Shown here: positions 28,264 through 37,305 of the stretch, in pieces
How positions within the stretch are numbered: the first letter of the stretch is position 1
How the letters are laid out: the number at the start of each line of letters is the position of its first letter
Assembly: GCA_938083085.1 (NCBI GenBank)
Contig: CALLKX010000059.1
Location: 1 to 58,039, forward strand
Length of the DNA: 58,039 nt
Source of the DNA: an uncultured bacterium
Lineage (GTDB): Bacteria; Planctomycetota; UBA1135; GCA-002686595
Direction: 5' to 3'
Position numbers and translations under genes: made by a program
The notes under the pieces: generated by a model
The model's database searches: none
The model's input: only the letters and a program-made list of their open reading frames with translations
What the model was told of the DNA's origin: nothing

Positions 28264-29001
28264 ATGGAGCTCAGAGACCCACAAGAAGGCCCGGCACTCC
28301 GGACCGCCGCCGTCCTCCTTGCCGCCGGCGCCTCCACACGCATGGGCGGCGAGACCTCAAAGGCCCTGCGCGAACTCGGCGGCCGGACCATCCTCGCGCG
28401 CTCCGCCGCGGCGCTGCTCGCGGCCCCCTCCGTGGACGAGCTGGTGGTGGTGATCCGGGAAGCGGATCGCCGCGCCGTGGAGTCCGCCCTCGAGGCGCAC
28501 CGCGGGGCGATACGCGCGCTGGTCGAGGGCGGCGCGGAGCGAACGGACTCGGTCCGCGCCGGTGTCGAAGCCGCGTCGGACGACGTGGACGTGATCCTCG
28601 TCCATGATGCCGCCCGGTGCTTCGTCGAGCCTGATCACGTGGAGGCGGTCGCGCGAGCCGCTTACGAGCACGGCAGCGCGCTGCTCGCGACCCGGGTCAG
28701 CGACACGCTCAAGTTCGTCCCCAACGGCTTCCTGTCCGAGGAGTCCATGGATCGCGACCAGTACTGGGCCGCGCAGACGCCGCAGGGCATGCGCGCCGCG
28801 CGCTTCCACGACGTCCTGGCCCGCGCCGAGCGGGACGGCTTCCGGACGACCGACGACGCGGCCCTGCACGAGCACTATCACGGACCATCGCGGGTCGTCG
28901 AGGGCTCTCGCAACAACCTGAAGGTGACGACGCCGGACGACCTGCTGCTGGGGGCTGCGCTGGCCACGCTCGTTGATCGTCCCGGAGGGAGCAAGTCATG
29001 A
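28264..29001 (+). CDS. ispD: 2-C-methyl-D-erythritol 4-phosphate cytidylyltransferase
   Basis: MEP isoprenoid pathway: CTP + MEP to CDP-ME. Motifs: AAVLLAAGASTRMGG with the CTP-binding loop, VHDAARCFV, AAQTPQGMR, TTDDAALHE and VEGSRNNLKVTTPDDL near the end. 245 aa is normal. I start at ATG 28264 because homology begins shortly after; the open frame continues upstream antisense to ruvC. Its stop overlaps the ispF start (ATGA). Confidence 0.95.
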   Translation: MELRDPQEGPALRTAAVLLAAGASTRMGGETSKALRELGGRTILARSAAALLAAPSVDELVVVIREADRRAVESALEAHRGAIRALVEGGAERTDSVRAGVEAASDDVDVILVHDAARCFVEPDHVEAVARAAYEHGSALLATRVSDTLKFVPNGFLSEESMDRDQYWAAQTPQGMRAARFHDVLARAERDGFRTTDDAALHEHYHGPSRVVEGSRNNLKVTTPDDLLLGAALATLVDRPGGSKS

Positions 29002-29477
29002 GCATGCGAGTGGGCCTGGGCTTCGATCTCCACCGACTCGAGGAGGGACGCCCCTGCGTCCTGGGCGGCATCACGCTCCCGCACCCCACCGGACCCGCTG
29101 GACACTCTGACGGGGACGCCGTCCTCCACGCGCTCACCGACGCCGTCACCGGCGCCGCTGGCCTGGATGACATCGGCACGCTCTTCCCCGACGACGACCC
29201 GCGCTGGAAGGGCGCGGACAGCGCGGCGCTCTTCAGCGAGGCCGTCCGCCTCGTCCACGCCGCCGGCTGGACCCTGGTGAACCTCGACGTGGTGATCGCC
29301 ACCGAGGGCCCGCGGATCAAGCCCCATCGAGCCGCCATGCGTGCCCGGATTGCGGAGCTTTGTGGAGTGGACGCCGGCGCGGTCAACGTGAAGGGCAAGA
29401 CCCTGGAGGGGATGGGCGCCCTCGCCGGCGGCGCGGGTGTCGCCGTCCAGGCGGTCTGCCTGCTCGAGACCAACTGA
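28998..29477 (+). CDS. ispF: 2-C-methyl-D-erythritol 2,4-cyclodiphosphate synthase
   Basis: MEP pathway, converts CDP-ME-2P to ME-cPP with release of CMP; homotrimer with Zn. Motifs: VGLGFDLHRLEEGRP (zinc ligands D and H), HPTGPAGHSDGDAVLHAL, DIGTLFPDDDPRWKGADS, and NVKGKTLEGMGALAGGAGVAVQAV at the C-terminus. 159 aa, full length. Four-base overlap with ispD, the common ispDF arrangement. Confidence 0.97.
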   Translation: MSMRVGLGFDLHRLEEGRPCVLGGITLPHPTGPAGHSDGDAVLHALTDAVTGAAGLDDIGTLFPDDDPRWKGADSAALFSEAVRLVHAAGWTLVNLDVVIATEGPRIKPHRAAMRARIAELCGVDAGAVNVKGKTLEGMGALAGGAGVAVQAVCLLETN

Positions 29478-29490
29478 GATGATGCGAAAC

Positions 29491-29505
29491 AGGGGCTTGT
29501 CCCCT
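29491..29505 (+). terminator. Short hairpin after ispF
   Basis: AGGGG-CTTGT-CCCCT, 13 bases after the ispF stop, followed by CTAG rather than a T run. It may be a weak terminator for ispDF or an RNA 3'-end structure. Confidence 0.35.
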
Positions 29506-29565
29506 CTAGCCAGTTCAGCAGAGACCGGTAGGGTCGGTCGAGTGCGGCGCCTTGCTCCCTCCTCC

Positions 29566-31509
29566 ATGTCCATCGACGCCCTCACCAAACCGTCGGCCCG
29601 GCCGATGACCCGTCCATCGATGAGAGGCTGGCGGTCGCTTTGGGCCAGCCTCTGCTGCACCGCCCTTCTCGTCGCCATGACCCCTTCGGCCCTCGCCCAG
29701 AAAGGGCAGGACGGGCCGGCACCGGGCATGAGGAAGGTCCCCCTCAAGCTCCAGAGCGACATCAGCAAGTCCCTCGACCTTGGCATCGAGCACCTGCTCG
29801 CGCTCCAGTCGATGGACGGCTCGTGGCTCCAGAACCTGGACAACTACGGTCCAGGGATGACCGGCCTCGCTCTGTATTCGCTGATGAAGTCGGGGCTCTC
29901 CCAGGAGCACCCCGCGATACAGCGCGGCTTCGCGTTCATGGAGCGCCACCCGCCGAAGAAGACCTACAGCCGATCCTGCGTTCTGCTCGCGGTCGCCACC
30001 CGCGGGCTCAAGCAGGACGAGGAGTGGATGGAGCTGCTAGTGGAGGAGCTGCTCGATACCCAGGTCAACGAGGGGTGGGCCTACCCGACCAGTCACCCCG
30101 ACCTCTCCAACACCCAGTACGCAGCCATGGCCCTGCGGTCGGCGGCAGCGGCCGGAGTTTCGATCCCGTCCAAGGTTTGGAAGCGCCTCGCCGACGCCGT
30201 GCTCGACTACGCCGAGCCGGTCGAGGGCGTCGAGAGCGGCCTGCGCGCCCGCGGCTTTCGCTACACGACCAACGCGGAGCACGCGACCGGCAGCATGACG
30301 GCGGCGGGCGTCGCGGTGCTCTCGATCTGCATCGAGCAGATGAGGGGCCGAAAGGGCCCTTACCAGCGGGCCCTGGCGGAGGGGAAGCACTGGATCGACG
30401 TGCACTTTGACACCGAACGTAACCCGGTCCCTACCTCCGAGTCGGGGTCCATGGGGCGTTACTACTACTACCTCTACGGCATCGAGCGGGTCGGCTCGCT
30501 CCTGAAGGACGGGCTCATCGGCGGCAAGCCCTGGTACCAGCTCGGCGCCGAGAGCCTCGTCGCGAAGCAGACCGAGCAGGGGCGATGGGGCAACGAGGCG
30601 GAGACGGCCTTCTCGCTGCTCTTTCTCTCCCGCGCCACGGGCTCCTTCGGACCGATCTCCGGCAAGACCAAGGCGATCAAGGGCAACCGCTGGGCCTTCG
30701 GCACGGACGACCCCAAATCGGACGTCTCCCTGCGGGCCAACGGGCGCTCCAAGACCACGATCTGGATCTCTTCCTTCGGGGAGGACGCCTCCTTCAAGTA
30801 CGCGTCAGGACAGGACGGTGACGGCCCGGTAGAGGTCGAGCGCGTCGAATACTGGCGGCCGCCCTTCGAGGGAGAGACCGGACAGGTCCTCATCGCCACG
30901 ATCGTCCCGGACAAGGAGGGCGCCGCGGCGCAGCAGCGCTACGCCATCCAGTGCGACCTCGAGGGGCCGCGCATGTGCGACGTCACCGCCCACGTCTTCG
31001 TTGAGGGCAAGTCCGAACCCCTGAAGTCCAAACCGCTGCGCATCCGGGTGGGCATGAAGAACCGCCCGGAGTGGGATGCGTACGCGACGGACATGGACCT
31101 GAACCTGCTCCGGATGGTCAAGGTTCAGGCGACCGCGTCCTCCGAGGGGACCGGCGCCCAGGGTCGGGCTGCCGGGGTCATCGACCGGATGACCGGCGTG
31201 GGCTGGAGTCCCGCCCCCACAGACGCCGCCCCCTGGGTCGAGCTCACCACCCGGAAGAAGCTCAAGACCAATCAGATCGTGCTCAGCCATGGGCGCCCCG
31301 GCAGCCCCCGCTTCGGAGCGTTCAAGATCACGATCAACGGTAAAGACAGGGACGCCATCACGGCCACGATGGACCCTGACCGCCGGGTGAAGACCACGAT
31401 CAACCTCGAGAAGCCAGTGCCGGTGGGCACCCTGCGTATCGACTTCGCGGGGGGACCCTTCGAGAAGCCGCCGTCCCTCGGCGAGATCGAGCTGCGCCGC
31501 GTGCGCTGA
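29566..31509 (+). CDS. Exported alpha/alpha-toroid (prenyltransferase/squalene-oxidase-repeat-like) protein with discoidin-like tail
   Basis: About 647 aa. An N-terminal signal peptide (WRSLWASLCCTALLVAMTPSALAQ) is followed by toroid-type helices with repeated segments: LGIEHLLALQSMDGSWLQ, GMTGLALYSLMKSG, ATGSMTAAGVAVLSICIEQ, AESLVAKQTEQGRWG, TAFSLLFLSRA. This resembles the terpene-cyclase/alpha2-macroglobulin-type toroid without a DxDD-like cyclase motif that I can see, so a binding role is likelier than catalysis. From about residue 545 a beta-rich segment (VKVQATASSEG ... VGWSPAPTDAAPWVELT ... LRIDFAGGP) resembles an F5/8 type C (discoidin) domain. Start ATG 29566 precedes the signal peptide; the frame is open to 29437. 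Confidence 0.75.
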   Translation: MSIDALTKPSARPMTRPSMRGWRSLWASLCCTALLVAMTPSALAQKGQDGPAPGMRKVPLKLQSDISKSLDLGIEHLLALQSMDGSWLQNLDNYGPGMTGLALYSLMKSGLSQEHPAIQRGFAFMERHPPKKTYSRSCVLLAVATRGLKQDEEWMELLVEELLDTQVNEGWAYPTSHPDLSNTQYAAMALRSAAAAGVSIPSKVWKRLADAVLDYAEPVEGVESGLRARGFRYTTNAEHATGSMTAAGVAVLSICIEQMRGRKGPYQRALAEGKHWIDVHFDTERNPVPTSESGSMGRYYYYLYGIERVGSLLKDGLIGGKPWYQLGAESLVAKQTEQGRWGNEAETAFSLLFLSRATGSFGPISGKTKAIKGNRWAFGTDDPKSDVSLRANGRSKTTIWISSFGEDASFKYASGQDGDGPVEVERVEYWRPPFEGETGQVLIATIVPDKEGAAAQQRYAIQCDLEGPRMCDVTAHVFVEGKSEPLKSKPLRIRVGMKNRPEWDAYATDMDLNLLRMVKVQATASSEGTGAQGRAAGVIDRMTGVGWSPAPTDAAPWVELTTRKKLKTNQIVLSHGRPGSPRFGAFKITINGKDRDAITATMDPDRRVKTTINLEKPVPVGTLRIDFAGGPFEKPPSLGEIELRRVR

Positions 31510-31761
31510 GCGACGGCTCCTCCGGCCACGCCGTGCCACGACCCCCAGACGGCGGGCTCGGGTCCGGCGCGCGGGCTCGCCGCTGACTCCTGGCCGCCCA
31601 GAGGGCAGACCACAGCCCAAGCGAGCGCCGCCCATGGCAGCCCCACCACTTCCGCGGCGTGGATGCGAGCTCGAGCGACCTCGCTCCGCGCCGCCAGCTA
31701 GACCGCTCGGCTGATTCTGCCGGCTGGTGCAGCGCTGGAGCCGGCCGGGCCAGGGCGCCCC

Positions 31762-33717
31762 TCAGAGGGACTGAGCGTTGGAGAGGCGCGCGTACGCGCC
31801 GCCCGCGGCGACGAGCTCGTCGTGGGTCCCGCTCTCGATGAGGCGGCCCGCCTCCATGACCAGGATCCGGTCTGCGCTGCGAACCGTCGAGAGGCGGTGC
31901 GCGATGACAATGGACGTGCGCCCCTTCATCATCTCCTCCAGCGCCTCCTGGACCACCCGCTCGCTCTCAGTGTCGAGGGCGCTAGTGGCCTCGTCGAGCA
32001 GCAGGAGCTCCGGATCGCAGAGGACCGCCCGCGCGATCGTGATGCGCTGCTGCTGACCGCCAGAGAGGCGCGCGCCGGCGTCCTGGACGTCCGTCTCATA
32101 CCCGTCAGGGAGTGAGAGGATGAAGTCGTGCAGGTGCGCGGCCTTCGCCGCTTTCTCCACCTCGGCGTCGGTCGCACTGGGACGCCCATAGCGGATGTTC
32201 TCGGCGATGGAGGCGTGGAACAGGAAGGGCGCCTGGGTCACCACCGCGTACCGCGCAGTCCACGAGTCGAGGGAGACCTTGCGGATGTCGTGGCCCCCCG
32301 CGAGCACGCGACCCGACTGTGGATCCACGAAGCGCGCCACCAGGTCGAGCACCGTGCTCTTGCCCGAGCCGCTCGCCCCCACCACGGCAACGGTCTCACC
32401 CGCACGGATCTCCAGGTTCAGGCCCTTGATCGCGAAGTCGCCCTCGCCCGCGGCCACACCGTCCTCCTCGGCCGGGTACTGGAAGCCCACGTCCTCGAAG
32501 ACGATGCCCGAGCCGATGGTCGTGAGCGGCTCCGCCCCTTTCGCCTCCACGAGGTCCGGCGTCTCGTCGAGGAGATCCAGCAGGCGCTGCGCCGCTCCCT
32601 GGGCCTCCGCGACCTGGGCGACGACCCGGGTCGTCCGCTTCAGGTGCGACGAGGCCTGGCTGATCATCAGGAAGAACGTCAGCATCTCACCGCCGTTGTT
32701 CACCGCGTAACCATTGATCACGACGAACCCCACGACCACCACCAGCGCCGCCACGCCGAAGTTGGTGAAGAAGATCGTCCAGGCTCGCGAGAGGGCGGAC
32801 GCGCGGATCATGCGCATGGTCGCCCGCACGAAGCCCACGTTGGTCTCCTCGAAGCGCTCCAGCTCGCGCTCCTCCGCCCGATAGGCCTTGACCGTGCGGA
32901 TCCCCTGGAACATCTGGGTCAGCACCTGAAAGGTGGAGCCCAGCTGGGTTGCGCTGCGGTGGCTGCCCTTGCGCACCTTCTTCATCAGGATCACGATGGG
33001 GATCACAAAGATGGGCAGCCCGAGCACCACGAAGAGCGTGGGCAGCGGCGCGATCAGGAAGGCGAGGCCCAGGGAGACCAGGAACAGCAGGGGCTCCTGG
33101 ATCAGGTCCTTGAGGATGAGTTGGACCACCTGGGTGGTCCGAGCCACGTCGCTGCTGATGCGCGAGAGCAGGTCCCCGAAGCGGCGGCCCGAGTGGTAGC
33201 GGAGGGAGAGCCCCATGAGGTGCCTCGCCAGCTGCATGCGCAGGGACACCACGAGGAGCAGGCTGACCTTGCCAGCGATGACGCCCATGCCGTACTGGGT
33301 CGCGCCGGCGAGCAGCGCCATGATGGCCACGATCGCGCCGACCATGAGCAGGGCGTGGAGCCGCTGGTCCTCGCTGTCCGCGAGGGTCGCCGAGTCCCCG
33401 AGGATCCAGCCCTTGGCCGCCGCCTTCTTCTCCTCGAGCGCCGCGTCGAGGGAGGCGAGCCATCCGGCCGGCCCTTTGGGCGCGGCCTCACCGCCGGCGC
33501 CTGCTGCCTCGGTGCCAGCCGACATGCCGGGCGCGTCCACGAGAGCTGGGGCTTCCTCTCCCGGGAAGAGGACCTCCCAGGTGGGCTCGAGGAGGAGGAA
33601 CGTCCCCTTCTGGAGGAAGGCGCTGGTCAGCCCAAGGAGCACCACCGCGACGAGCGCGACGACGTGCGGACCAGCGTGCGGCCTGAGAAGGCGATAGAGA
33701 TCACCGAGGCGATTCAT
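31762..33717 (-). CDS. ABC-type exporter, fused membrane and ATPase domains (MsbA-like)
   Basis: 651-aa half-transporter. A six-helix exporter membrane domain occupies about 1-385, then a nucleotide-binding domain with Walker A GASGSGKSTVLDLVARF, Q-loop, signature LSGGQQQRITIARAV, Walker B ELLLLDEATSALD and switch His (VIAHRLSTV). It is a homodimer by analogy with lipid or drug exporters. Unusual: between helices 1 and 2 there is an Ala/Gly/Pro-rich insertion of about 70 residues (about 48-118) on the periplasmic side. Substrate unknown. The gene is preceded by a hairpin at 33777-33811. Confidence 0.88.
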   Translation of the reverse strand: MNRLGDLYRLLRPHAGPHVVALVAVVLLGLTSAFLQKGTFLLLEPTWEVLFPGEEAPALVDAPGMSAGTEAAGAGGEAAPKGPAGWLASLDAALEEKKAAAKGWILGDSATLADSEDQRLHALLMVGAIVAIMALLAGATQYGMGVIAGKVSLLLVVSLRMQLARHLMGLSLRYHSGRRFGDLLSRISSDVARTTQVVQLILKDLIQEPLLFLVSLGLAFLIAPLPTLFVVLGLPIFVIPIVILMKKVRKGSHRSATQLGSTFQVLTQMFQGIRTVKAYRAEERELERFEETNVGFVRATMRMIRASALSRAWTIFFTNFGVAALVVVVGFVVINGYAVNNGGEMLTFFLMISQASSHLKRTTRVVAQVAEAQGAAQRLLDLLDETPDLVEAKGAEPLTTIGSGIVFEDVGFQYPAEEDGVAAGEGDFAIKGLNLEIRAGETVAVVGASGSGKSTVLDLVARFVDPQSGRVLAGGHDIRKVSLDSWTARYAVVTQAPFLFHASIAENIRYGRPSATDAEVEKAAKAAHLHDFILSLPDGYETDVQDAGARLSGGQQQRITIARAVLCDPELLLLDEATSALDTESERVVQEALEEMMKGRTSIVIAHRLSTVRSADRILVMEAGRLIESGTHDELVAAGGAYARLSNAQSL

Positions 33718-33776
33718 GGGGCGCGAAGCTAGGGCGCTTCATGCAGGCTTCCACCCGGAATCGGTCCAAAACGGAC

Positions 33777-33811
33777 GCGAGGCGCCCCCGGGTCATCCAA
33801 GGGCGCCTCGC
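33777..33811 (-). terminator. Strong hairpin between the parvulin-like gene and the ABC exporter gene
   Basis: 11-bp perfect stem GCGAGGCGCCC / GGGCGCCTCGC with a 13-base loop, 28 bases after the stop of the upstream minus-strand gene. No T tract follows on the minus strand, so it may be a transcription-attenuating or mRNA-stabilising structure rather than a classic terminator. Confidence 0.5.
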
Positions 33812-33838
33812 GGAGCGGCAGTTAGCCTCGAATACGGC

Positions 33839-35653
33839 TCAGAGGCCGCGCGTCTCCGCCGTCGCGAGGGCCTCGTGCGCGTACGCCTGGAAGGCCTTGC
33901 GGACCCAATCCTCCTGGATCATCTGGCGGTGCCGCTCGGTCCGCAGGTTGAGCGGGTTCGTCGGGCGAGTGCGACCCTTCAGGTAGATGAGGTAGAAGCC
34001 CTTCGGCCCGCGGTAGGGCCCGGCGACGGTCCCCGGCTCCATGTCGAAGAAGATGGTGTCGACCAGGGCGCCGTTCGCGAGGAAGTGCTCGTACTCGGAC
34101 TCGCCGATCGCGCGCTTCATGTCGTTGCGGGTCATCGGCTCCTCGTTGAAGGCGCCGAAGTTCTTGAGGCCAATGGCCGGCGGCTGCTTGCCCGTGGCGG
34201 GCAGCGGCGGGTCCCAGTAGTCGCTGTTCTGGCGGAGCAGGTCGGTCCACCACCGCTCGAAGGGAAGCAGCTCCTTCTCGGGAGCGAAGTTCTCGCCCTT
34301 CTCAACTGCGGCGGCCCGAGCCTCGGCCTCGCTCGAGAGCTCGGCGAGGTAAGAGTCGACCTGAGCTCGCAGGACAGTGGCGCGTTCGTAAGCGTCCTCC
34401 CAGCCGTTCTCCTTCCAGGAGAAGGACGGGAAGTCGAAGGCCGAGACCATCAGGATCTCCGCCCGCGCCTTCGCGAGCCCCATGATCCCGTTGGCGATCG
34501 GGAGGTGCGCCTGGAGCTCGGCTCCGAGCTCGCCGTTGTCACCGATCACGAGCGCTTCCGTGCGGCCCGACTTGAAGGAGTCGACCAAGCGGAGGTGCTG
34601 CTCATACGCCTCTGACGAGGGGAACCCGTGGCCCTGGAGCGCGAGGAAGTCCATGTTGAACATGGAGTTCGCCATCTGCTCGCGAATGCTCGCGACCATG
34701 GTCTGGAAGTCCTCGTCGCTGCTGAGGACCCCCTCGGCCTCGAGCTTTTGACGGGCCGCCTCGAGGAGCGCGAGGCAAAGCTTGGCGTCCTCAATGTCCT
34801 GTGAGCTGAAGGCCACGCGCATCTCATCGAACACGCCCTGGGTCGTGATCTCGGCGTTCCAATCGCCGCCGTCGATGACCATTGCGAGGTCCTCGGAGAT
34901 CCCCTGGGTCGCCGTCTTGACGTCGGCGAGGCTCCAGAGCGCCTGCATCACGAAGTCGCGGAGGAGCGACATCATCATCTCCTGCTCGGCGACGATCGGC
35001 TCGCCGCTCTCCACCGAGACGGCGAGGCGGCGGTCGAACTCCCTCGCGTAGTCTGCGATCAGGTCCACCTGGGGAGATCCGCCCTGGATCGCCTCAACGG
35101 AAAGCATCGGCCAGCTGTCCGGGTGGTCCGGGAAGAAGAGCTGGTCGAACTCCATGGTCTGCCGGACCTGGTCTCGGTACCAGTCGCCGGATCCGTACGC
35201 GCGCCGGAGCTCGACCTCGTGGTCGAGCGTGGGGAAGCGCTCCTGGAAGCTGGCCTTCTCGGCCGCGAGCCGGCGGTCCACGAAGGAGGTGTCGAGGTTG
35301 AAGCGCTTCATGCGCTCGGCGACCTCCGCCGCGAGCGCCTCGTCGCTGGCACCGTCCATCTCAGCGGCGACCGCCTCGCGGACCTCGTCCACGCGAATCT
35401 CGCGCTCGTGGTCCATGAGGATCTGGAGCTTGCGCGCGTCCAGCCCGTTTCGGCCAGGGCCGTAGACGAGGAAGCGCTTGATCGCCATGTCGGAGATGCG
35501 CACCCCGTTCACGAAGACGGGTTCGCCAAACTCGGAGGTCGCGGCCGTCGCATCGTCCGCCTGAGGGACGGTGACGGGGGCCAACGGCTTGGCGTGGGCA
35601 GCAGGGACGGCGAGGCCGAGGAGCGGGAGTGTGAGGAGGAGGCGATTCTTCAT
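33839..35653 (-). CDS. Exported SurA/parvulin-like protein, probably non-canonical
   Basis: 604 aa with a clear signal peptide (MKNRLLLTLPLLGLAVPAAHA). A SurA-N-like stretch follows (VFVNGVRISDMAIKRFLVYGP ... ILMDHEREIRVDEVREAV), and near the C-terminus VDTIFFDMEPGTVAGPYRGPKGFYLIYLKGRTRP matches the end of PpiC rotamase domains, which usually read PGxxxGPvxtxxGyhiixv. The 350 residues between are helical and match nothing I recognise. It is likely a periplasmic chaperone or prolyl isomerase; activity is uncertain because the first half of the PpiC domain is not apparent. Confidence 0.55.
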   Translation of the reverse strand: MKNRLLLTLPLLGLAVPAAHAKPLAPVTVPQADDATAATSEFGEPVFVNGVRISDMAIKRFLVYGPGRNGLDARKLQILMDHEREIRVDEVREAVAAEMDGASDEALAAEVAERMKRFNLDTSFVDRRLAAEKASFQERFPTLDHEVELRRAYGSGDWYRDQVRQTMEFDQLFFPDHPDSWPMLSVEAIQGGSPQVDLIADYAREFDRRLAVSVESGEPIVAEQEMMMSLLRDFVMQALWSLADVKTATQGISEDLAMVIDGGDWNAEITTQGVFDEMRVAFSSQDIEDAKLCLALLEAARQKLEAEGVLSSDEDFQTMVASIREQMANSMFNMDFLALQGHGFPSSEAYEQHLRLVDSFKSGRTEALVIGDNGELGAELQAHLPIANGIMGLAKARAEILMVSAFDFPSFSWKENGWEDAYERATVLRAQVDSYLAELSSEAEARAAAVEKGENFAPEKELLPFERWWTDLLRQNSDYWDPPLPATGKQPPAIGLKNFGAFNEEPMTRNDMKRAIGESEYEHFLANGALVDTIFFDMEPGTVAGPYRGPKGFYLIYLKGRTRPTNPLNLRTERHRQMIQEDWVRKAFQAYAHEALATAETRGL

Positions 35654-35893
35654 CGGTCCAGTGGAGTTGGGCAGACTGCGCGGCGTTTGGGGCCCGATCC
35701 GAGGGGTGGGCCGGGTCGCGCGGGTCGATCAGATGGGTTTTCGGGAGAGGATCCTACGGAGCCACTCTCGTCGTGAGAGAAGAAAGCGGGAACTGGATCG
35801 CAGGGTCCTGAGACGCTGACACTTGTGGCGCGAAAGGACGCGGGGCGGGATCGGGCAGAGAGGGCCCGTCCCGGGTAGGTTGATCGGCATTCC

Positions 35894-36607
35894 ATGGCCT
35901 ATCCCACGCGCACAATTGCCCTCCTTTGCGAGCTTCTTCATCCCGCGATCGCGCCGGACCCGAGGCCTATCCAGCGGCTTCATAATGAGATGTTCGAGGG
36001 CGGCCAGCCCGCCTACGCGGGCTTCCAGGTGAGCCCGATAGGCCCCATCCTCTCGAACCCGATGGCCACGCCGGGCGCGGTGTCGCAGGTGGCCTTCCTG
36101 GCCGACCGGATGCAGTTCCGAGAGGAGAAGGGCACCCTCACCCACGAGGCCTTCGCTGCCCGGGTCCGCGAGATCGCCGAGCGCGCCGCCCCCCTGCGCG
36201 GTATCTCGACGCTCTCCGCCCAGCAGGTGGTCCTCCAGAGCCTCGTCAATCCACGGACGCAGACCGACACGCGCGCATTCCTGAAGGACCGCGTCTTCGG
36301 CTTCGGGGACGAGTTGAAGGCCCTCGGCCGGACCTCACAGCTGGTGGGCCTGCGGCTGGGCTTCAGCCCTGAACCCGGCGATGACAGCGCCTTCGGCCTC
36401 CGGGTCGAGTCCTACAGCGCCGATCCGCGCTCCCTCTACATCGAGGTCCACGGCACCTTCGGACCCGCCGACCCCGCGGGCGGGCTGGAGGCTCTGGAGC
36501 AGAACGTGCTGAAGACGTACGACTTCCTGGCAGGCCGCGTCCTGCCCTTCATTTCTAACTTCGACCGCAGAGAAGGAGGTCGAAACACGCCCCCCGAGGG
36601 GCAGTAG
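35894..36607 (+). CDS. Conserved-looking protein of unknown function
   Basis: 237 aa, soluble, no signal peptide (MAYPTRTIALLCELL). No recognised domain. It contains LAADRMQF-like and RRGISTLSAQQVV segments and a beta-rich C-terminus (LYIEVHGTFGP), ending with a basic EGGRNTPPEGQ tail. It is the first gene of a tight plus-strand run with a lipoprotein (8-base spacer before its first possible start), a helical repeat protein and an exported zincin-like protein, so a shared envelope-related function is possible. Divergent from the parvulin-like gene across 240 bases. Confidence 0.5.
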   Translation: MAYPTRTIALLCELLHPAIAPDPRPIQRLHNEMFEGGQPAYAGFQVSPIGPILSNPMATPGAVSQVAFLADRMQFREEKGTLTHEAFAARVREIAERAAPLRGISTLSAQQVVLQSLVNPRTQTDTRAFLKDRVFGFGDELKALGRTSQLVGLRLGFSPEPGDDSAFGLRVESYSADPRSLYIEVHGTFGPADPAGGLEALEQNVLKTYDFLAGRVLPFISNFDRREGGRNTPPEGQ

Positions 36608-36627
36608 GCCGGAGGATGATCCACCCC

Positions 36628-37305
36628 ATGCTTCGAACAGCTCTTCTCCTGGCGCCGGTCATGTGCTCGATCGGCTGCTCCGAACCTGCCACCGAGACCG
36701 TGGCGCCGAAGTCGTATCCCGAGGGCACCATTCTGCTCGTCGATCGGCAGCCAGTGCTCGCCGCAGATGTGGACCGCTTCGTGGACGCCATCGCCCGCAT
36801 CGAGCCCGAGTTCGTCCTGCGCGACCACCGCCGCAAGGTGCTCAGCAACATCTCTATCCCCCTCGCCGCCGGCGCGGCCTTGGACCCCGCCGGGCGGGAG
36901 CAGGCCTTCGCGCGAGCCCAGGGCCTGCTGTCCAGCCTCCGGGAAACCGGTGAGCTGCCGCCTGACGCTCCCGAGCCGACGGTCGCGAGCGGGACCTTCA
37001 AGGAGGTCGGGCTCATTCCATGGGCCATCGCGAGCCAGATGGAGCCGCTGACCGTCTCCGACCTGCAAGAGACCCCAGGCGCCTGGACCTTCTTCAAGCT
37101 CACCGCGACCACCGACCTGCCCGGCGAGTTCGGAGGCCAGTCCCAGGTCACGATCGTCCGCTACGACGTGCCCTACCTCCCTCCTGAGGGCGTTCGGGAC
37201 CTTGTGCGGGACGCCGTCCGGGGGTTCAAGGTCACGATCGTGGACCCTGAATGGGAGCCCATGGTGCCCCCCGCTTACCTCTACTCGAGCAAGGACACCC
37301 GATGA
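36628..37305 (+). CDS. Lipoprotein, SurA-N/parvulin-like
   Basis: About 225 aa. Signal MLRTALLLAPVMCSIGC with lipobox SIGC and lipidated Cys at about 17. The mature part (ILLVDRQPVLAADVDRFVDAI ... DLQETPGAWTFFKLTATTDLPG) resembles the N-terminal SurA_N strand-helix followed by a degenerate rotamase-like region. Two ATGs: 36616 has GGAGG directly against it with no spacing, whereas 36628 has it 12 bases upstream, so I prefer 36628. The stop overlaps the next start by four bases. A second SurA-like gene lies 1 kb away on the other strand. Confidence 0.55.
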   Translation: MLRTALLLAPVMCSIGCSEPATETVAPKSYPEGTILLVDRQPVLAADVDRFVDAIARIEPEFVLRDHRRKVLSNISIPLAAGAALDPAGREQAFARAQGLLSSLRETGELPPDAPEPTVASGTFKEVGLIPWAIASQMEPLTVSDLQETPGAWTFFKLTATTDLPGEFGGQSQVTIVRYDVPYLPPEGVRDLVRDAVRGFKVTIVDPEWEPMVPPAYLYSSKDTR

